Below, piece after piece: positions 19,560 to 28,780 of a stretch of 64,000 bases of DNA. The stretch is from Stutzerimonas nitrititolerans (GTDB lineage Bacteria > Pseudomonadota > Gammaproteobacteria > Pseudomonadales > Pseudomonadaceae). The position numbers were made by a program, and so were the translations under genes. The notes under the pieces were generated by a model. That model was not told the DNA's origin. It searched no databases and saw only the letters and a program-made list of their open reading frames with translations. Numbering within the stretch: position 1 is the first letter of the stretch; each line of letters starts with the position of its first letter. The stretch is from assembly GCF_003696285.1 (NCBI RefSeq), contig NZ_RFFL01000006.1:1-64000 (forward strand). The letters are read 5' to 3'.

Positions 19560-20441
19560 ATGCCCTGGCTACAACTTCGCCTCGCCATCGCCCCGGAACA
19601 GGCCTCCACCCTTGAGGATGCCCTGCTGGGCGTCGGCGCCGTATCGGTGACTTTCATGGATGCCGAGGACCAGCCCATCTTCGAGCCGGATCTGGGCACC
19701 ACGCCCTTGTGGTCCAAGACCCACCTGCTCGCACTGTTCGAAGCCGACGTCGATGAAAGCAACCTGCTCGCCCATCTGCAGCTGCTGGCCGGCGGCGAAC
19801 TGCCCGACTACCAGCTGGAGCGCATCGAGGATCAGGACTGGGAACGCAGCTGGATGGACAATTTCCAGCCCATGCGCTTCGGCCGCCGCCTGTGGATCGT
19901 GCCCAGCTGGCATGCCGCACCCGAGCCGGACGCGGTGAATCTGCTGCTCGATCCCGGCCTGGCGTTCGGCACCGGCACCCATCCGACGACCGCCCTGTGC
20001 CTGGAGTGGCTGGACGAACAGGATCTGCGCGGGCAGCAGGTGATCGATTTCGGCTGCGGCTCGGGCATTCTCGCCATCGCGGCGTTGCTGCTGGGCGCCG
20101 AGCAGGCCATCGGCACCGATATCGATCCCCAGGCACTCGAGGCGTCGCGCGACAACGCCGGGCGCAACGGCATCGAGCCGGCGCGCTTCCCGCTTTATCT
20201 GCCCGAGCAGCTACCCGTTGCCCAGGCCGACGTGGTGGTAGCGAATATCCTGGCCGGTCCACTGGTTGCGCTGGCACCGCAGATCACCGCACTGGTCAAG
20301 CCAGGCGGCCGACTTGCGCTGTCCGGCGTACTCGCCGAGCAGGCCGAAGAGGTCCGAGCCGCCTACTGCGACACCTTCGATCTCGACCCTACCGCGGAAA
20401 AGGATGGCTGGGTACGCATCAGCGGGATGCGTCACGCCTGA
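19560..20441 (+). CDS. prmA: Ribosomal protein L11 methyltransferase
   Basis: The 293-residue enzyme trimethylates L11 using S-adenosylmethionine. The N-terminal substrate-recognition domain is followed by a linker ([15 protein letters not shown]) and a class I methyltransferase domain with motif [14 protein letters not shown] near residue 164 and NILAGPL near 225. It follows accC after the inverted repeat. Confidence 0.96.
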   Translation: MPWLQLRLAIAPEQASTLEDALLGVGAVSVTFMDAEDQPIFEPDLGTTPLWSKTHLLALFEADVDESNLLAHLQLLAGGELPDYQLERIEDQDWERSWMDNFQPMRFGRRLWIVPSWHAAPEPDAVNLLLDPGLAFGTGTHPTTALCLEWLDEQDLRGQQVIDFGCGSGILAIAALLLGAEQAIGTDIDPQALEASRDNAGRNGIEPARFPLYLPEQLPVAQADVVVANILAGPLVALAPQITALVKPGGRLALSGVLAEQAEEVRAAYCDTFDLDPTAEKDGWVRISGMRHA

Positions 20442-20548
20442 TTTTCGGAGCCTGCCAAGGCGCGTGATGATCCCGATCGCCTTCTCACCTCTGCCGCTGT
20501 CGCCCAGGCATGCGCTAGACTAGCGGGCATTCTCCGCCGGACCTGCGC

Positions 20549-21784
20549 ATGACCAGCTTCATCACCCAATGCCCACACTGCCGAACCAGTTTCCGCCTGA
20601 ACCGCACCCAGCTCGGTGCGGCACGCGGGGTCGTGCGCTGTGGCGCCTGCCTAGAGGTATTCAATGCGTCCCAACGCCTCCAGCAGGAAGATGGCGAGCC
20701 GCTCGTCGTAGCACCGCCCTCCGTGACTGCCGCCGAACCGCCCTCGGTGCCGGTTGCGCCGCGCTCGGCGAAGCCGGTGACGGAAGAGGAACCGCTCTGG
20801 ATTCATGACGACCTCGATCTCGACAACCTGGACCTCGACGAGGAACTGGCCAAGCTCGAGCGCGAGGAACGCGAACTGTCCCGCCAGTTGCAGGAACTGG
20901 AGCACCCGCCGCAAGCCCATACCGACGAAGCCTGGGCAGAACAGCTGTTACGCGCCGAAGGCCAGACGGACGAAAGCGACGACACGCCCGGTACTCCTGC
21001 TCCTCCGCAAGCGCCCGAGACGCTGAGCTTCACCCCGGTCTCGCCTGAAAAGCCTGCTCCACCGAGCCCCCTCACCGCATCCCGGGCATTCACCGATGCC
21101 CTGGAGCAGCAGCCACAACGCATCGAGCCGGCAATCGGCGATGTCGACCTGCCCACCCCTGGCGAGCCGGAAGACCTCGAGACAGTCACCCCGAAACACC
21201 TCGAGCGAAGCGACACGCCCCGCACCGTCGATGCTGCGGCCGAGCCGTTGTTCGACCTGGAAGACGAGCCGCTGCAACTGGACTGGCAAGCCCGGCGCAA
21301 GCCCTGGGGACGCTGGCTGGGCTGGGGAGTGTTGAACCTGATCGCGCTGCTGGCGCTGGCCGGCCAGTACGTCGCCTACAACTACGACGAGCTGGTACGG
21401 CAGGATCGCTATCGCCCGTGGTTCGAGCAGCTATGCCCCTCCATCGGCTGCACGCTGCCACCCAAGGTGGATATCGAGCAGATCAAGAGCAGCAACCTGG
21501 TGGTGCGCAGCCACCCCGACTTCAATTCGGCGCTGGTCGTCGACGCGATCATCTACAACCGTGCCTCGTTCGCCCAGCCCTTCCCGTTGCTGGAAGTACG
21601 CTTCGCCGACATCAACGGACAGCCACTGGCGAGCCGCGTGTTCAAGCCCGGCGAATACCTGTCCGGCGAGCTGGCCGGACGAACGGAAATGCCGCCTCAG
21701 GTGCCCATCCATATCGCGCTGGATATTCTCGACCCCGGCACCCGGGCTGTGAACTACAGCCTGAGTTTTCGCTCGCCCGAGTGA
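20549..21784 (+). CDS. DUF3426 zinc-ribbon membrane protein
   Basis: The 411-residue protein starts with a zinc ribbon of the MJ0042 type (CPHCRTSF ... VRCGACLEVF, about residues 8-35). An acidic, Pro-rich disordered middle (about 45-250) follows, then one transmembrane helix (about 255-275, GWGVLNLIALLALAGQYVAY) and a C-terminal DUF3426 domain expected on the periplasmic side. It always seems to lie near prmA-dusB-fis in Pseudomonas. The function is not established; a cytoplasmic metal- or nucleic-acid-binding head coupled to a periplasmic domain is inference. Confidence 0.85.
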   Translation: MTSFITQCPHCRTSFRLNRTQLGAARGVVRCGACLEVFNASQRLQQEDGEPLVVAPPSVTAAEPPSVPVAPRSAKPVTEEEPLWIHDDLDLDNLDLDEELAKLEREERELSRQLQELEHPPQAHTDEAWAEQLLRAEGQTDESDDTPGTPAPPQAPETLSFTPVSPEKPAPPSPLTASRAFTDALEQQPQRIEPAIGDVDLPTPGEPEDLETVTPKHLERSDTPRTVDAAAEPLFDLEDEPLQLDWQARRKPWGRWLGWGVLNLIALLALAGQYVAYNYDELVRQDRYRPWFEQLCPSIGCTLPPKVDIEQIKSSNLVVRSHPDFNSALVVDAIIYNRASFAQPFPLLEVRFADINGQPLASRVFKPGEYLSGELAGRTEMPPQVPIHIALDILDPGTRAVNYSLSFRSPE

Positions 21785-21960
21785 TTCCGGCGCTCTGGCG
21801 CAGGGGCTCCCAAGCTCCTTCTAACGCTTGGCTATAAGCCTGCAACTGTTCAGATTTTGTTCAAAACAGCCTTTATCCCGTCATGCAGAGCGGGTATTAT
21901 GCACACCCTTTTTTGCTGTCCCGATCGTCCTAACAAGCAGGCTCCAAGCAGGGAATCTTC

Positions 21961-22974
21961 ATGTCCGCGGTGCGCATCGGCCCCTATACCCTTCCGAATC
22001 GATTGATCCTCGCGCCCATGGCCGGCGTGACGGATCAGCCGTTCCGCCAGCTGTGCCGCCGCATGGGCGCCGGACTGGTGGTTTCGGAAATGGTGACCAG
22101 CGACGTGCGCCTGTGGAACAGCCGTAAGTCACGCCTGCGCCTGCAGCATGACGGCGAGCCCGAGCCCCGCTCGGTACAGATCGCCGGCGGCGACCCCGAG
22201 ATGCTGGCCGAAGCGGCCGTTCGCAACGTCGAACTGGGCGCGCAGATCATCGACATCAACATGGGCTGTCCGGCCAAGAAAGTCTGCAACAAGGCAGCCG
22301 GCTCCGCCCTGATGAAGGACGAGCAGTTGGTCGCGCAGATCCTCGAAGCCGTGGTCGGGGCCGTCGATGTGCCCGTCACGCTGAAGATCCGCACCGGCTG
22401 GGATTCGGAGAACAGAAACGGACTGACGGTGGCGAAGATCGCCGAGCATTCGGGCATCGCCGCATTGGCGGTGCATGGCCGAACCAGGGCCGACCTCTAT
22501 ACCGGCGAAGCCGAGTACGACACCATCGCCGCCATCAAGCAATCCGTCTCCATTCCCGTATTCGCCAATGGTGATATCGACTCGCCGCTCAAGGCCCGTC
22601 AGGTATTGCAGGCGACCGGTGCCGATGCCCTGCTGATCGGGCGGGCAGCCCAGGGAAGACCCTGGATCTTTCGTGAGATCAATCATTTTCTCGCGACCGG
22701 GCAACTGGCCCCGGCGCCTGAAGCGGCGGAGATCGAAAGCACTCTGCTCGATCACCTGGCCGCGCTGCATGCCTTCTATGGCGACGTGATGGGCGTGCGC
22801 ATCGCACGCAAGCATGTGGGCTGGTACCTGGCGGCCGTTCCGGGAGCAGAGGAATTCCGTCGAGGTTTCAATCGTTTGCAAGACAGGGATGCGCAAAGCG
22901 CCAGTGTTCGGAGGTTCTTCAGCGAACACCGATCACGCCCTGACTCAGGGGATGGAAAGGGGGTGGCGGCATGA
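21961..22974 (+). CDS. dusB: tRNA-dihydrouridine synthase B
   Basis: The 337-residue flavoenzyme reduces uridine to dihydrouridine in the tRNA D loop. The TIM-barrel start [13 protein letters not shown] binds FMN, and the catalytic Cys lies in [17 protein letters not shown] (near residue 103). Its stop overlaps the fis start (ATGA), the conserved dusB-fis operon arrangement of gammaproteobacteria. An upstream TATTAT at 21895-21900 may be the operon's -10, but I found no good -35. Confidence 0.95.
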   Translation: MSAVRIGPYTLPNRLILAPMAGVTDQPFRQLCRRMGAGLVVSEMVTSDVRLWNSRKSRLRLQHDGEPEPRSVQIAGGDPEMLAEAAVRNVELGAQIIDINMGCPAKKVCNKAAGSALMKDEQLVAQILEAVVGAVDVPVTLKIRTGWDSENRNGLTVAKIAEHSGIAALAVHGRTRADLYTGEAEYDTIAAIKQSVSIPVFANGDIDSPLKARQVLQATGADALLIGRAAQGRPWIFREINHFLATGQLAPAPEAAEIESTLLDHLAALHAFYGDVMGVRIARKHVGWYLAAVPGAEEFRRGFNRLQDRDAQSASVRRFFSEHRSRPDSGDGKGVAA

Positions 22975-23291
22975 CGCTGTTGAACGAAACACTGGCAACT
23001 GGAACATCATCCGTGAGCGACAACGTAAATCTCAAGCAGCATCTCAACACGCCGAGCGAAGCAGGCCAGACCTTGCGCGGCAGTGTGGAGAAGGCGCTTC
23101 ACAACTATTTCGCGCACCTCGAAGGCGCAGACGTCACCGACGTATACAACCTGGTGCTTTCCGAAGTGGAAGCGCCGCTGCTGGAAACCGTGATGAATTA
23201 CGTCAAGGGCAACCAGACCCGTGCCTCGGAACTGCTGGGGCTCAATCGCGGCACGCTGCGCAAGAAGCTCAAGCAATACGATCTCCTTTAA
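22971..23291 (+). CDS. fis: DNA-binding protein Fis
   Basis: The 106-residue nucleoid protein has the dimerisation helices in the middle and a C-terminal helix-turn-helix ([21 protein letters not shown]). Fis bends DNA and regulates rRNA and many growth-phase genes. It overlaps dusB by four bases. An inverted repeat follows directly and may end or stabilise the transcript. Confidence 0.96.
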   Translation: MTLLNETLATGTSSVSDNVNLKQHLNTPSEAGQTLRGSVEKALHNYFAHLEGADVTDVYNLVLSEVEAPLLETVMNYVKGNQTRASELLGLNRGTLRKKLKQYDLL

Positions 23292-23297
23292 AAAGCC

Positions 23298-23364
23298 GCT
23301 GGAGGCTCAAGGCTGGCAGCTGGGCGAACAAGCGACACCCTCGCCCGGCTTCCAGCCTCCAGCG
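23298..23364. repeat. Intergenic inverted repeat between fis and purH
   Basis: Left arm 23298-23327 (CGCTGGAGGCT ... GCTGGGCGA, with about a 7-base insertion) pairs with right arm 23341-23364, whose complement reads CGCTGGAGGCTGGAAGCC then GGGCGA. The core resembles the accC-prmA element (GCTGRAGGCTGGAAGSC). Confidence 0.75.
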
Positions 23365-23390
23365 TTGTCTACCTTCCGATGGAAACCGTG

Positions 23391-24995
23391 ATGACCGACC
23401 AAACTCTCCGCCTTCCCGTGCGCCGTGCGCTGATCAGCGTGTCCGACAAGACCGGCGTCGTCGAATTCGCCCGTGAACTCGTCCAGCTCGGTGTCGAGAT
23501 CCTCTCCACCGGCGGCACCTTCAAGCTGCTGAGCGAGAACGGCATCGCCGCCGTGGAAGTCGCCGACTACACCGGTTTTCCGGAAATGATGGACGGCCGG
23601 GTGAAGACCCTGCATCCCAAGATCCACGGCGGCATCCTCGGCCGTCGTGATCTGGACGGCGCGGTGATGAGCGAACACGGCATCACCCCGATCGATCTGG
23701 TCGCGGTCAACCTCTATCCCTTCGCTGCCACCGTGGCCAAGCCCGGTTGCACCCTGCCTGACGCGATCGAGAACATCGACATCGGCGGCCCGACCATGGT
23801 TCGCAGCGCGGCGAAGAACCACAAGGATGTCGCCATCGTGGTCAATGCCGGTGATTACGCCAGCGTGATCGAGTCGCTGAAGGACGGCGGCCTGACCTAC
23901 GCCCAGCGTTTCGATCTGGCCCTCAAGGCCTTCGAGCACACCGCGGCCTACGACGGCATGATCGCCAACTACCTGGGCGGTATCGACCAGAGCACCGAGC
24001 AGCTCGGCACCGAGAACCGCAGCCTCTTTCCACGCACCTACAGCATGCAGTTCATCAAGGCGCAGGACATGCGCTACGGCGAGAACCCGCACCAGCAGGC
24101 GGCTTTCTATGTCGAGAAGCCGGACGAGGCTTGCGTCGCCACGGCCAAGCAGCTGCAGGGCAAGGAGCTGTCGTTCAACAACGTCGCCGACACCGACGCC
24201 GCGCTGGAATGCGTGAAGAGCTTCACCAAGCCGGCCTGCGTCATCGTCAAGCACGCCAACCCGTGCGGCGTGGCTGTGGTGCCGGAAGACGAAGGCGGCA
24301 TCCGCCAGGCCTACGAGCTGGCCTATGCCACCGACAGCGAATCCGCGTTCGGCGGCATCATCGCCTTCAACCGTGAACTCGACGGCGAAACCGCTCGCGC
24401 CATCGTCGAGCGTCAGTTCGTCGAAGTGATCATTGCCCCGAGCATTTCTGCCGAAGCCCGTGAAATCGTCGCCAGCAAAGCTAACGTGCGCCTGCTCGAA
24501 TGCGGCCAGTGGCCGGCCGAACGCGCCGCCGGCTGGGACTACAAGCGCGTCAATGGCGGCCTGCTGATCCAGAGTCGCGACATCGGCATGATCACCGCCG
24601 ACGATCTCAAGGTGGTGACCAAGCGCGCGCCCACCGAGCAGGAAATTCACGACCTGGTGTTCGCCTGGAAGGTGGCCAAGTTCGTCAAGTCCAATGCCAT
24701 CGTCTACGCCAAGAACCGCCAGACAGTGGGCGTCGGTGCCGGTCAGATGAGCCGCGTCAACTCCGCGCGCATCGCCGCGATCAAGGCCGAACACGCCGGC
24801 CTGCCGGTTCCCGGCGCGGTCATGGCATCGGACGCCTTCTTCCCCTTCCGCGACGGCATCGACAACGCCGCCAAGGCCGGCATCACCGCAGTGATCCAGC
24901 CGGGCGGCTCGATGCGCGACCAGGAAGTGATCGACGCTGCCGACGAAGCGGGCATCGCCATGGTATTCACCGGTATGCGCCACTTCCGCCATTGA
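23391..24995 (+). CDS. purH: Bifunctional AICAR transformylase / IMP cyclohydrolase
   Basis: The 534-residue enzyme performs the last two steps of IMP synthesis. The N-terminal IMP cyclohydrolase domain carries VSDKTG and STGGT, and the C-terminal AICAR transformylase domain has the catalytic KHANPCG motif. I prefer the ATG at 23391 ([16 protein letters not shown]); the ATG at 23379 would add four residues. It is followed by purD after a repeat-bearing gap. Confidence 0.96.
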   Translation: MTDQTLRLPVRRALISVSDKTGVVEFARELVQLGVEILSTGGTFKLLSENGIAAVEVADYTGFPEMMDGRVKTLHPKIHGGILGRRDLDGAVMSEHGITPIDLVAVNLYPFAATVAKPGCTLPDAIENIDIGGPTMVRSAAKNHKDVAIVVNAGDYASVIESLKDGGLTYAQRFDLALKAFEHTAAYDGMIANYLGGIDQSTEQLGTENRSLFPRTYSMQFIKAQDMRYGENPHQQAAFYVEKPDEACVATAKQLQGKELSFNNVADTDAALECVKSFTKPACVIVKHANPCGVAVVPEDEGGIRQAYELAYATDSESAFGGIIAFNRELDGETARAIVERQFVEVIIAPSISAEAREIVASKANVRLLECGQWPAERAAGWDYKRVNGGLLIQSRDIGMITADDLKVVTKRAPTEQEIHDLVFAWKVAKFVKSNAIVYAKNRQTVGVGAGQMSRVNSARIAAIKAEHAGLPVPGAVMASDAFFPFRDGIDNAAKAGITAVIQPGGSMRDQEVIDAADEAGIAMVFTGMRHFRH

Positions 24996-25001
24996 TCCGG
25001 C

Positions 25002-25076
25002 GGTGGATGGCTTCGGCCATCCACCCTACACGGAACGCCAGACATCGTAGGGTGGATAACGCTTCGCTTATCCACC
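25002..25076. repeat. Two-hairpin repeat (GTAGGGTGGAT type) between purH and purD
   Basis: The first hairpin is GGTGGATGGC-TTCG-GCCATCCACC (25002-25025). The second is GGTGGATAA ... TTATCCACC (25051-25076). The inner arms ATCCACCCTAC and GTAGGGTGGAT are themselves exact complements, so the unit can also fold as one long stem. The GTAGGGTGGATAAC ... TTATCCACC motif is a known dispersed intergenic element of several Pseudomonas-related genomes. Confidence 0.85.
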
Positions 25077-25113
25077 ACGCGGGCCACCTGCCCGCCTCCA
25101 GGGGGAAAGAGTA

Positions 25114-26406
25114 ATGAACGTACTGATCATCGGCAGCGGCGGTCGCGAGCACGCGCTGGCCTGGAAAGTCGCGCAGGATCCGCGCGTCGCGAAGGTATTC
25201 GTCGCACCGGGCAATGCCGGTACCGCACGCGAGGCCAAGTGCGAGAACGTCGCCATCGACGTGCTGGCCATCGAGCAGCTCGCGGACTTCGCCGAGCAGA
25301 ATGTGCAGTTGACCATCGTCGGTCCGGAAGCGCCGCTGGTGAAGGGTGTGGTCGACCTGTTCCGCTCACGCAAGCTGGACATCTTCGGTCCGACCGCCGC
25401 GGCCGCCCAGCTGGAAGGCTCCAAGGCGTTCACCAAGGACTTCCTGGCCCGTCATGCGATTCCCACCGCCGATTACCAGAACTTCACTGAGGTGGAGCCG
25501 GCGCTGGCCTACCTGCGTGAGAAGGGTGCGCCGATCGTGATCAAGGCCGACGGCCTGGCCGCCGGCAAGGGCGTGATCGTCGCCATGACCCTGGCCGAAG
25601 CCGAAGACGCCGTGCGCGACATGCTCTCCGGCAATGCCTTCGGCGATGCCGGTGCCCGCGTCGTGATCGAAGAGTTCCTGGACGGTGAGGAAGCCAGCTT
25701 CATCGTCATGGTCGACGGCGAGAACGTGCTGCCGATGGCCACCAGCCAGGATCACAAGCGCGTCGGCGATGGCGACAGCGGCCCCAATACCGGCGGCATG
25801 GGCGCCTACTCGCCGGCCCCGGTGGTCACCGCCGAGGTACACCAGCGCGTAATGGATGAAGTCATCTACCCGACCGTGCGCGGCATGGCGGCCGAAGGCA
25901 ACGTCTACACCGGCTTCCTCTATGCCGGTCTGATGATCGACAAGTCGGGCGCGCCCAAGGTCATCGAGTTCAACTGCCGCTTCGGTGACCCGGAAACCCA
26001 GCCGATCATGATGCGCCTGGAATCCTCGCTGGTGCTGCTGGTCGAGGCTGCGCTGGCGAAGGCCCTGGGCAAGGTCGAGGCAACCTGGGATCCGCGCCCG
26101 ACCGTGGGCGTGGTACTGGCCGCCGGCGGCTACCCGGGCGACTACGCCAAGGGCGACGTGATCGAAGGTCTGGACGAGGCGGCGCAGCTCGACGGCAAGG
26201 TCTTTCACGCCGGCACCGCGCTGAATCCCGCAGGTCAGGTGGTCACCGCCGGCGGCCGTGTGCTCTGCGCCACCGCCATCGGTGCCAGTGTCTCCGATGC
26301 CCAGCAGCAGGCCTACCGCCTGGCAGAGAAAATCCGCTGGAGCGGCAGTTTCTACCGCAAGGACATCGGCTACCGCGCTATTGCCCGCGAGCAAGGTGAA
26401 GGCTGA
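25114..26406 (+). CDS. purD: Phosphoribosylamine-glycine ligase
   Basis: The 430-residue ATP-grasp enzyme joins phosphoribosylamine and glycine in purine synthesis. [18 protein letters not shown] is the standard start, the ATP-grasp lysine motifs are [13 protein letters not shown] (about 142-154), and the [21 protein letters not shown] family signature is intact. GGGGGAAAGAG precedes the ATG. It probably shares a transcript with purH. Confidence 0.97.
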   Translation: MNVLIIGSGGREHALAWKVAQDPRVAKVFVAPGNAGTAREAKCENVAIDVLAIEQLADFAEQNVQLTIVGPEAPLVKGVVDLFRSRKLDIFGPTAAAAQLEGSKAFTKDFLARHAIPTADYQNFTEVEPALAYLREKGAPIVIKADGLAAGKGVIVAMTLAEAEDAVRDMLSGNAFGDAGARVVIEEFLDGEEASFIVMVDGENVLPMATSQDHKRVGDGDSGPNTGGMGAYSPAPVVTAEVHQRVMDEVIYPTVRGMAAEGNVYTGFLYAGLMIDKSGAPKVIEFNCRFGDPETQPIMMRLESSLVLLVEAALAKALGKVEATWDPRPTVGVVLAAGGYPGDYAKGDVIEGLDEAAQLDGKVFHAGTALNPAGQVVTAGGRVLCATAIGASVSDAQQQAYRLAEKIRWSGSFYRKDIGYRAIAREQGEG

Positions 26407-26479
26407 AGCCGGCATGAGCTGGGGCTGTGCTGCCATCAACCCGACAGGAGCATATCCAACCAGCGTTAGTCACCGCCAC

Positions 26480-26590
26480 TTCTCCCCCTCTCCCTTGATG
26501 GGAGAGGGGCCGGGGGAGAGGGTGAAGGGCGTAACCTGTAGCACGCTCTTGCCCCTCTCCCTAGCCCTCTCCCGCGAGGGGAGAGGGGAT
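26480..26590. repeat. CCCTCTCCC/GGGAGAGGG double-hairpin repeat
   Basis: Hairpin A pairs CCCCTCTCCC (26485-26494) with GGGAGAGGGG (26500-26509). Hairpin B pairs CCCTCTCCC (26565-26573) with GGGAGAGGG (26579-26587), and a further CCCCTCTCCC copy lies at 26552-26561. The element lies between the convergent purD and MFS genes and could serve both as a terminator. Such units are dispersed in many proteobacterial genomes. Confidence 0.85.
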
Positions 26591-26648
26591 TTCATGTGCC
26601 AACCGATAGTCTGGATGGCATGCCTCACCAGCGGAACATCACCCTGGC

Positions 26649-28325
26649 TCAGTGCCAGTCGCGCAGATCCCTGTCCTTGGTTTCCGGCATCAGGAACAGG
26701 CCGATGACGAAGGTCATCACCGCCACGATGATCGGGTACCACAGCCCGTAGTAAATGTTGCCGGTGGCGGCCACCATGGCGAAGGCGGTGGTCGGCAGGA
26801 AGCCGCCGAACCAGCCGTTGCCGATATGGTAAGGCAGCGACATCGCCGTGTAGCGGATGCGCGTCGGGAACAATTCCACCAGCAACGCCGCGATCGGGCC
26901 ATAGACCATGGTCACGAACAGCACCAGCACCGTCAGCAGCACCACCACCATCGTCTTGTTGATTTGAGTCGGATCGGCCTTGGCCGGATAGCCGGCTTCG
27001 CGAATCACCTCGGTCATGCTGGCGTTGAAAGCATCGGAGCGGGACTTGACCTCATTGGCTGGCAGGCCGGCACCCGCGAAGGAGGTGATCACCTGATCGC
27101 CGACCTTGATGCTCGCCACGGTTCCGGCAGCCGCCGCCTCGTTCGAATAGTTCACCGAGTTGCGCGCCAGGAAGCTCTTGGCGATATCGCAGGAGGTGAC
27201 GAACTTCGAGGTGCCTACCGGGTTGAACTGGAACGAGCACTCACTCGGGTCCGCCACCACCGTCACCGGCGCCGAGGCCTGGGCCTGCTCGAGCGCGGGG
27301 TTGGCATAGTGGGTGATCAGGCTGAACAGCGGAAAGTAGGTCAGCGCCGCCACCAGGCAACCGCCGAGGATGATCGGCTTGCGCCCGATCTTGTCGGACA
27401 GCCAGCCGAAGACGACGAAGAACGGCGTGCCGATCAGCAGCGACAGCGCGATCAGGATGTTGGCCGTCGCGCCGTCCACTTTCAGCGTCTGGGTCAGGAA
27501 GAACAGCGCGTAGAACTGGCCCGTGTACCACACCACCGCCTGCCCCGCGGTACCGCCGAACAGGGCGATCAGCGCCACCTTGGCGTTCTCCCAGCGCCCG
27601 AAGGCCTCGGTAAGCGGTGCCTTGGAGGTCTTGCCCTCCTCTTTCATGCGTTTGAACACCGGGCTCTCGCTGAGGGTCAGGCGAATCCACACCGAAATGG
27701 CGAGCAGCAGGATGGACAGGAGAAACGGAATGCGCCAGCCCCACTCCGCGAAAGCTTCCTCACCCATCCAGGTGCGCGTGCCGAGAATCACCAACAGTGA
27801 CAGAAACAGGCCCAGCGTCGCAGTGGTCTGGATCCAGGATGTGTAGAACCCGCGCCGGCCATGGGGCGCGTGCTCGGCGACATAGGTCGCCGCACCGCCG
27901 TACTCGCCGCCCAGTGCCAGCCCCTGGAACAGCCGGAGCAGGATGAGGATGATCGGCGCCGCGATCCCCCAGGTCGCATAGGACGGCAGAATCCCGACGA
28001 TGAAGGTCGACAGGCCCATGATCATGATGGTGATCAGAAAGGTGTACTTGCGCCCCACCAGGTCGCCCAGCCGCCCGAAGACGATTGCGCCGAACGGTCT
28101 GACCGCGAAGCCGGCGGCGAAGGCCATCAGCGCGAAGATGAAAGCCGCCGTGGGGTTGACGCCCGAGAAGAACTGCGCCGCGATGATCGCGGACAGCGAA
28201 CCGTATAGATAGAAGTCGTACCATTCGAAAACGGTACCCAGGGAAGAGGCGAAGATGACCTTGCGCTCCTCCGCCGTCATCGGCCGGACAGGGGGGTGTC
28301 CGGCATCTGCTGTTGCTACGCTCAT
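26649..28325 (-). CDS. MFS transporter of the metabolite:H+ symporter (MHS) type
   Basis: The 558-residue transporter has the MHS-family features ASSLGTVFEWYDFYLYGSL at the first helix, the loop motif GRLGDLVGRKYTF between helices 2 and 3, and a second copy WLSDKIGRKP. It is longer than the usual 430-450 residues because of a soluble insertion of about 110 residues (roughly 345-460) with two cysteines, between late helices. Family substrates include organic acids, proline and betaine; the substrate here is unknown. The ATG at 28325 has GGAGA 6 bases upstream. It lies between purD and retS, which are adjacent in P. aeruginosa, so it looks inserted. Confidence 0.88.
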   Translation of the reverse strand: MSVATADAGHPPVRPMTAEERKVIFASSLGTVFEWYDFYLYGSLSAIIAAQFFSGVNPTAAFIFALMAFAAGFAVRPFGAIVFGRLGDLVGRKYTFLITIMIMGLSTFIVGILPSYATWGIAAPIILILLRLFQGLALGGEYGGAATYVAEHAPHGRRGFYTSWIQTTATLGLFLSLLVILGTRTWMGEEAFAEWGWRIPFLLSILLLAISVWIRLTLSESPVFKRMKEEGKTSKAPLTEAFGRWENAKVALIALFGGTAGQAVVWYTGQFYALFFLTQTLKVDGATANILIALSLLIGTPFFVVFGWLSDKIGRKPIILGGCLVAALTYFPLFSLITHYANPALEQAQASAPVTVVADPSECSFQFNPVGTSKFVTSCDIAKSFLARNSVNYSNEAAAAGTVASIKVGDQVITSFAGAGLPANEVKSRSDAFNASMTEVIREAGYPAKADPTQINKTMVVVLLTVLVLFVTMVYGPIAALLVELFPTRIRYTAMSLPYHIGNGWFGGFLPTTAFAMVAATGNIYYGLWYPIIVAVMTFVIGLFLMPETKDRDLRDWH

Positions 28326-28680
28326 GGCTGTCTCCGTGACATCCGCCAAGGAGCGCCAATCGCCCTGCAGTCGGACGTCTTTGTTGTTCTTTCGAGAAGA
28401 GGCTAGACACGGCCAAAAGCGTCGTTATTAGACATTGGTATTATTTCTGCTAAATCTCTGAAACACCCGCCGTACGGGGCTTTGCGCAGATACTGGAAGC
28501 CAAGCGGCAGATCGTTACATCCTCCGAAACAATCGCATAAGCCTCTGCGAAGCCGGCTGATTTTTTGCTCCCAGTTCTTTAAGGTTCCGACTTCTTCGTT
28601 TTCGAAGAGAATTCATCGCGACGACTCGACAAACGGAGTCTCGACGGCGGACAGCGACAAAACCGGAGAAGGCAGTGTTC

Positions 28681-28724
28681 GGAATGCGCGCGGCGACAAG
28701 TTTTATCGCTGTCATGCGCATTCC
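28681..28724. promoter_or_regulatory. Inverted repeat overlapping the retS -35 region
   Basis: GGAATGCGC (28681-28689) and GCGCATTCC (28716-28724) are perfect 9-base complements separated by 26 bases; an inner GCGA/TCGC pair is also present. The right arm covers the first bases of the candidate -35. It could be a regulator binding site. Apart from this and the promoter I see nothing in the 455-base gap 28326-28780. Confidence 0.5.
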
Positions 28725-28749
28725 AGCCAGGATTGGCCAAGGCTATAAT
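28721..28749 (+). promoter_or_regulatory. Candidate retS promoter
   Basis: A perfect -10 TATAAT (28744-28749) is preceded after 17 bases by TTCCAG as a weak -35. The transcript would begin near 28756, about 25 bases before the GTG start. Confidence 0.6.
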
Positions 28750-28780
28750 CCGCCGTCATAACGATGAAAGGTTTTCAATA

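Noticed and set aside
26480..26590. CRISPR-like repeats
   Set aside because: The repeats are palindromic hairpins without regular spacers and with no cas genes nearby.
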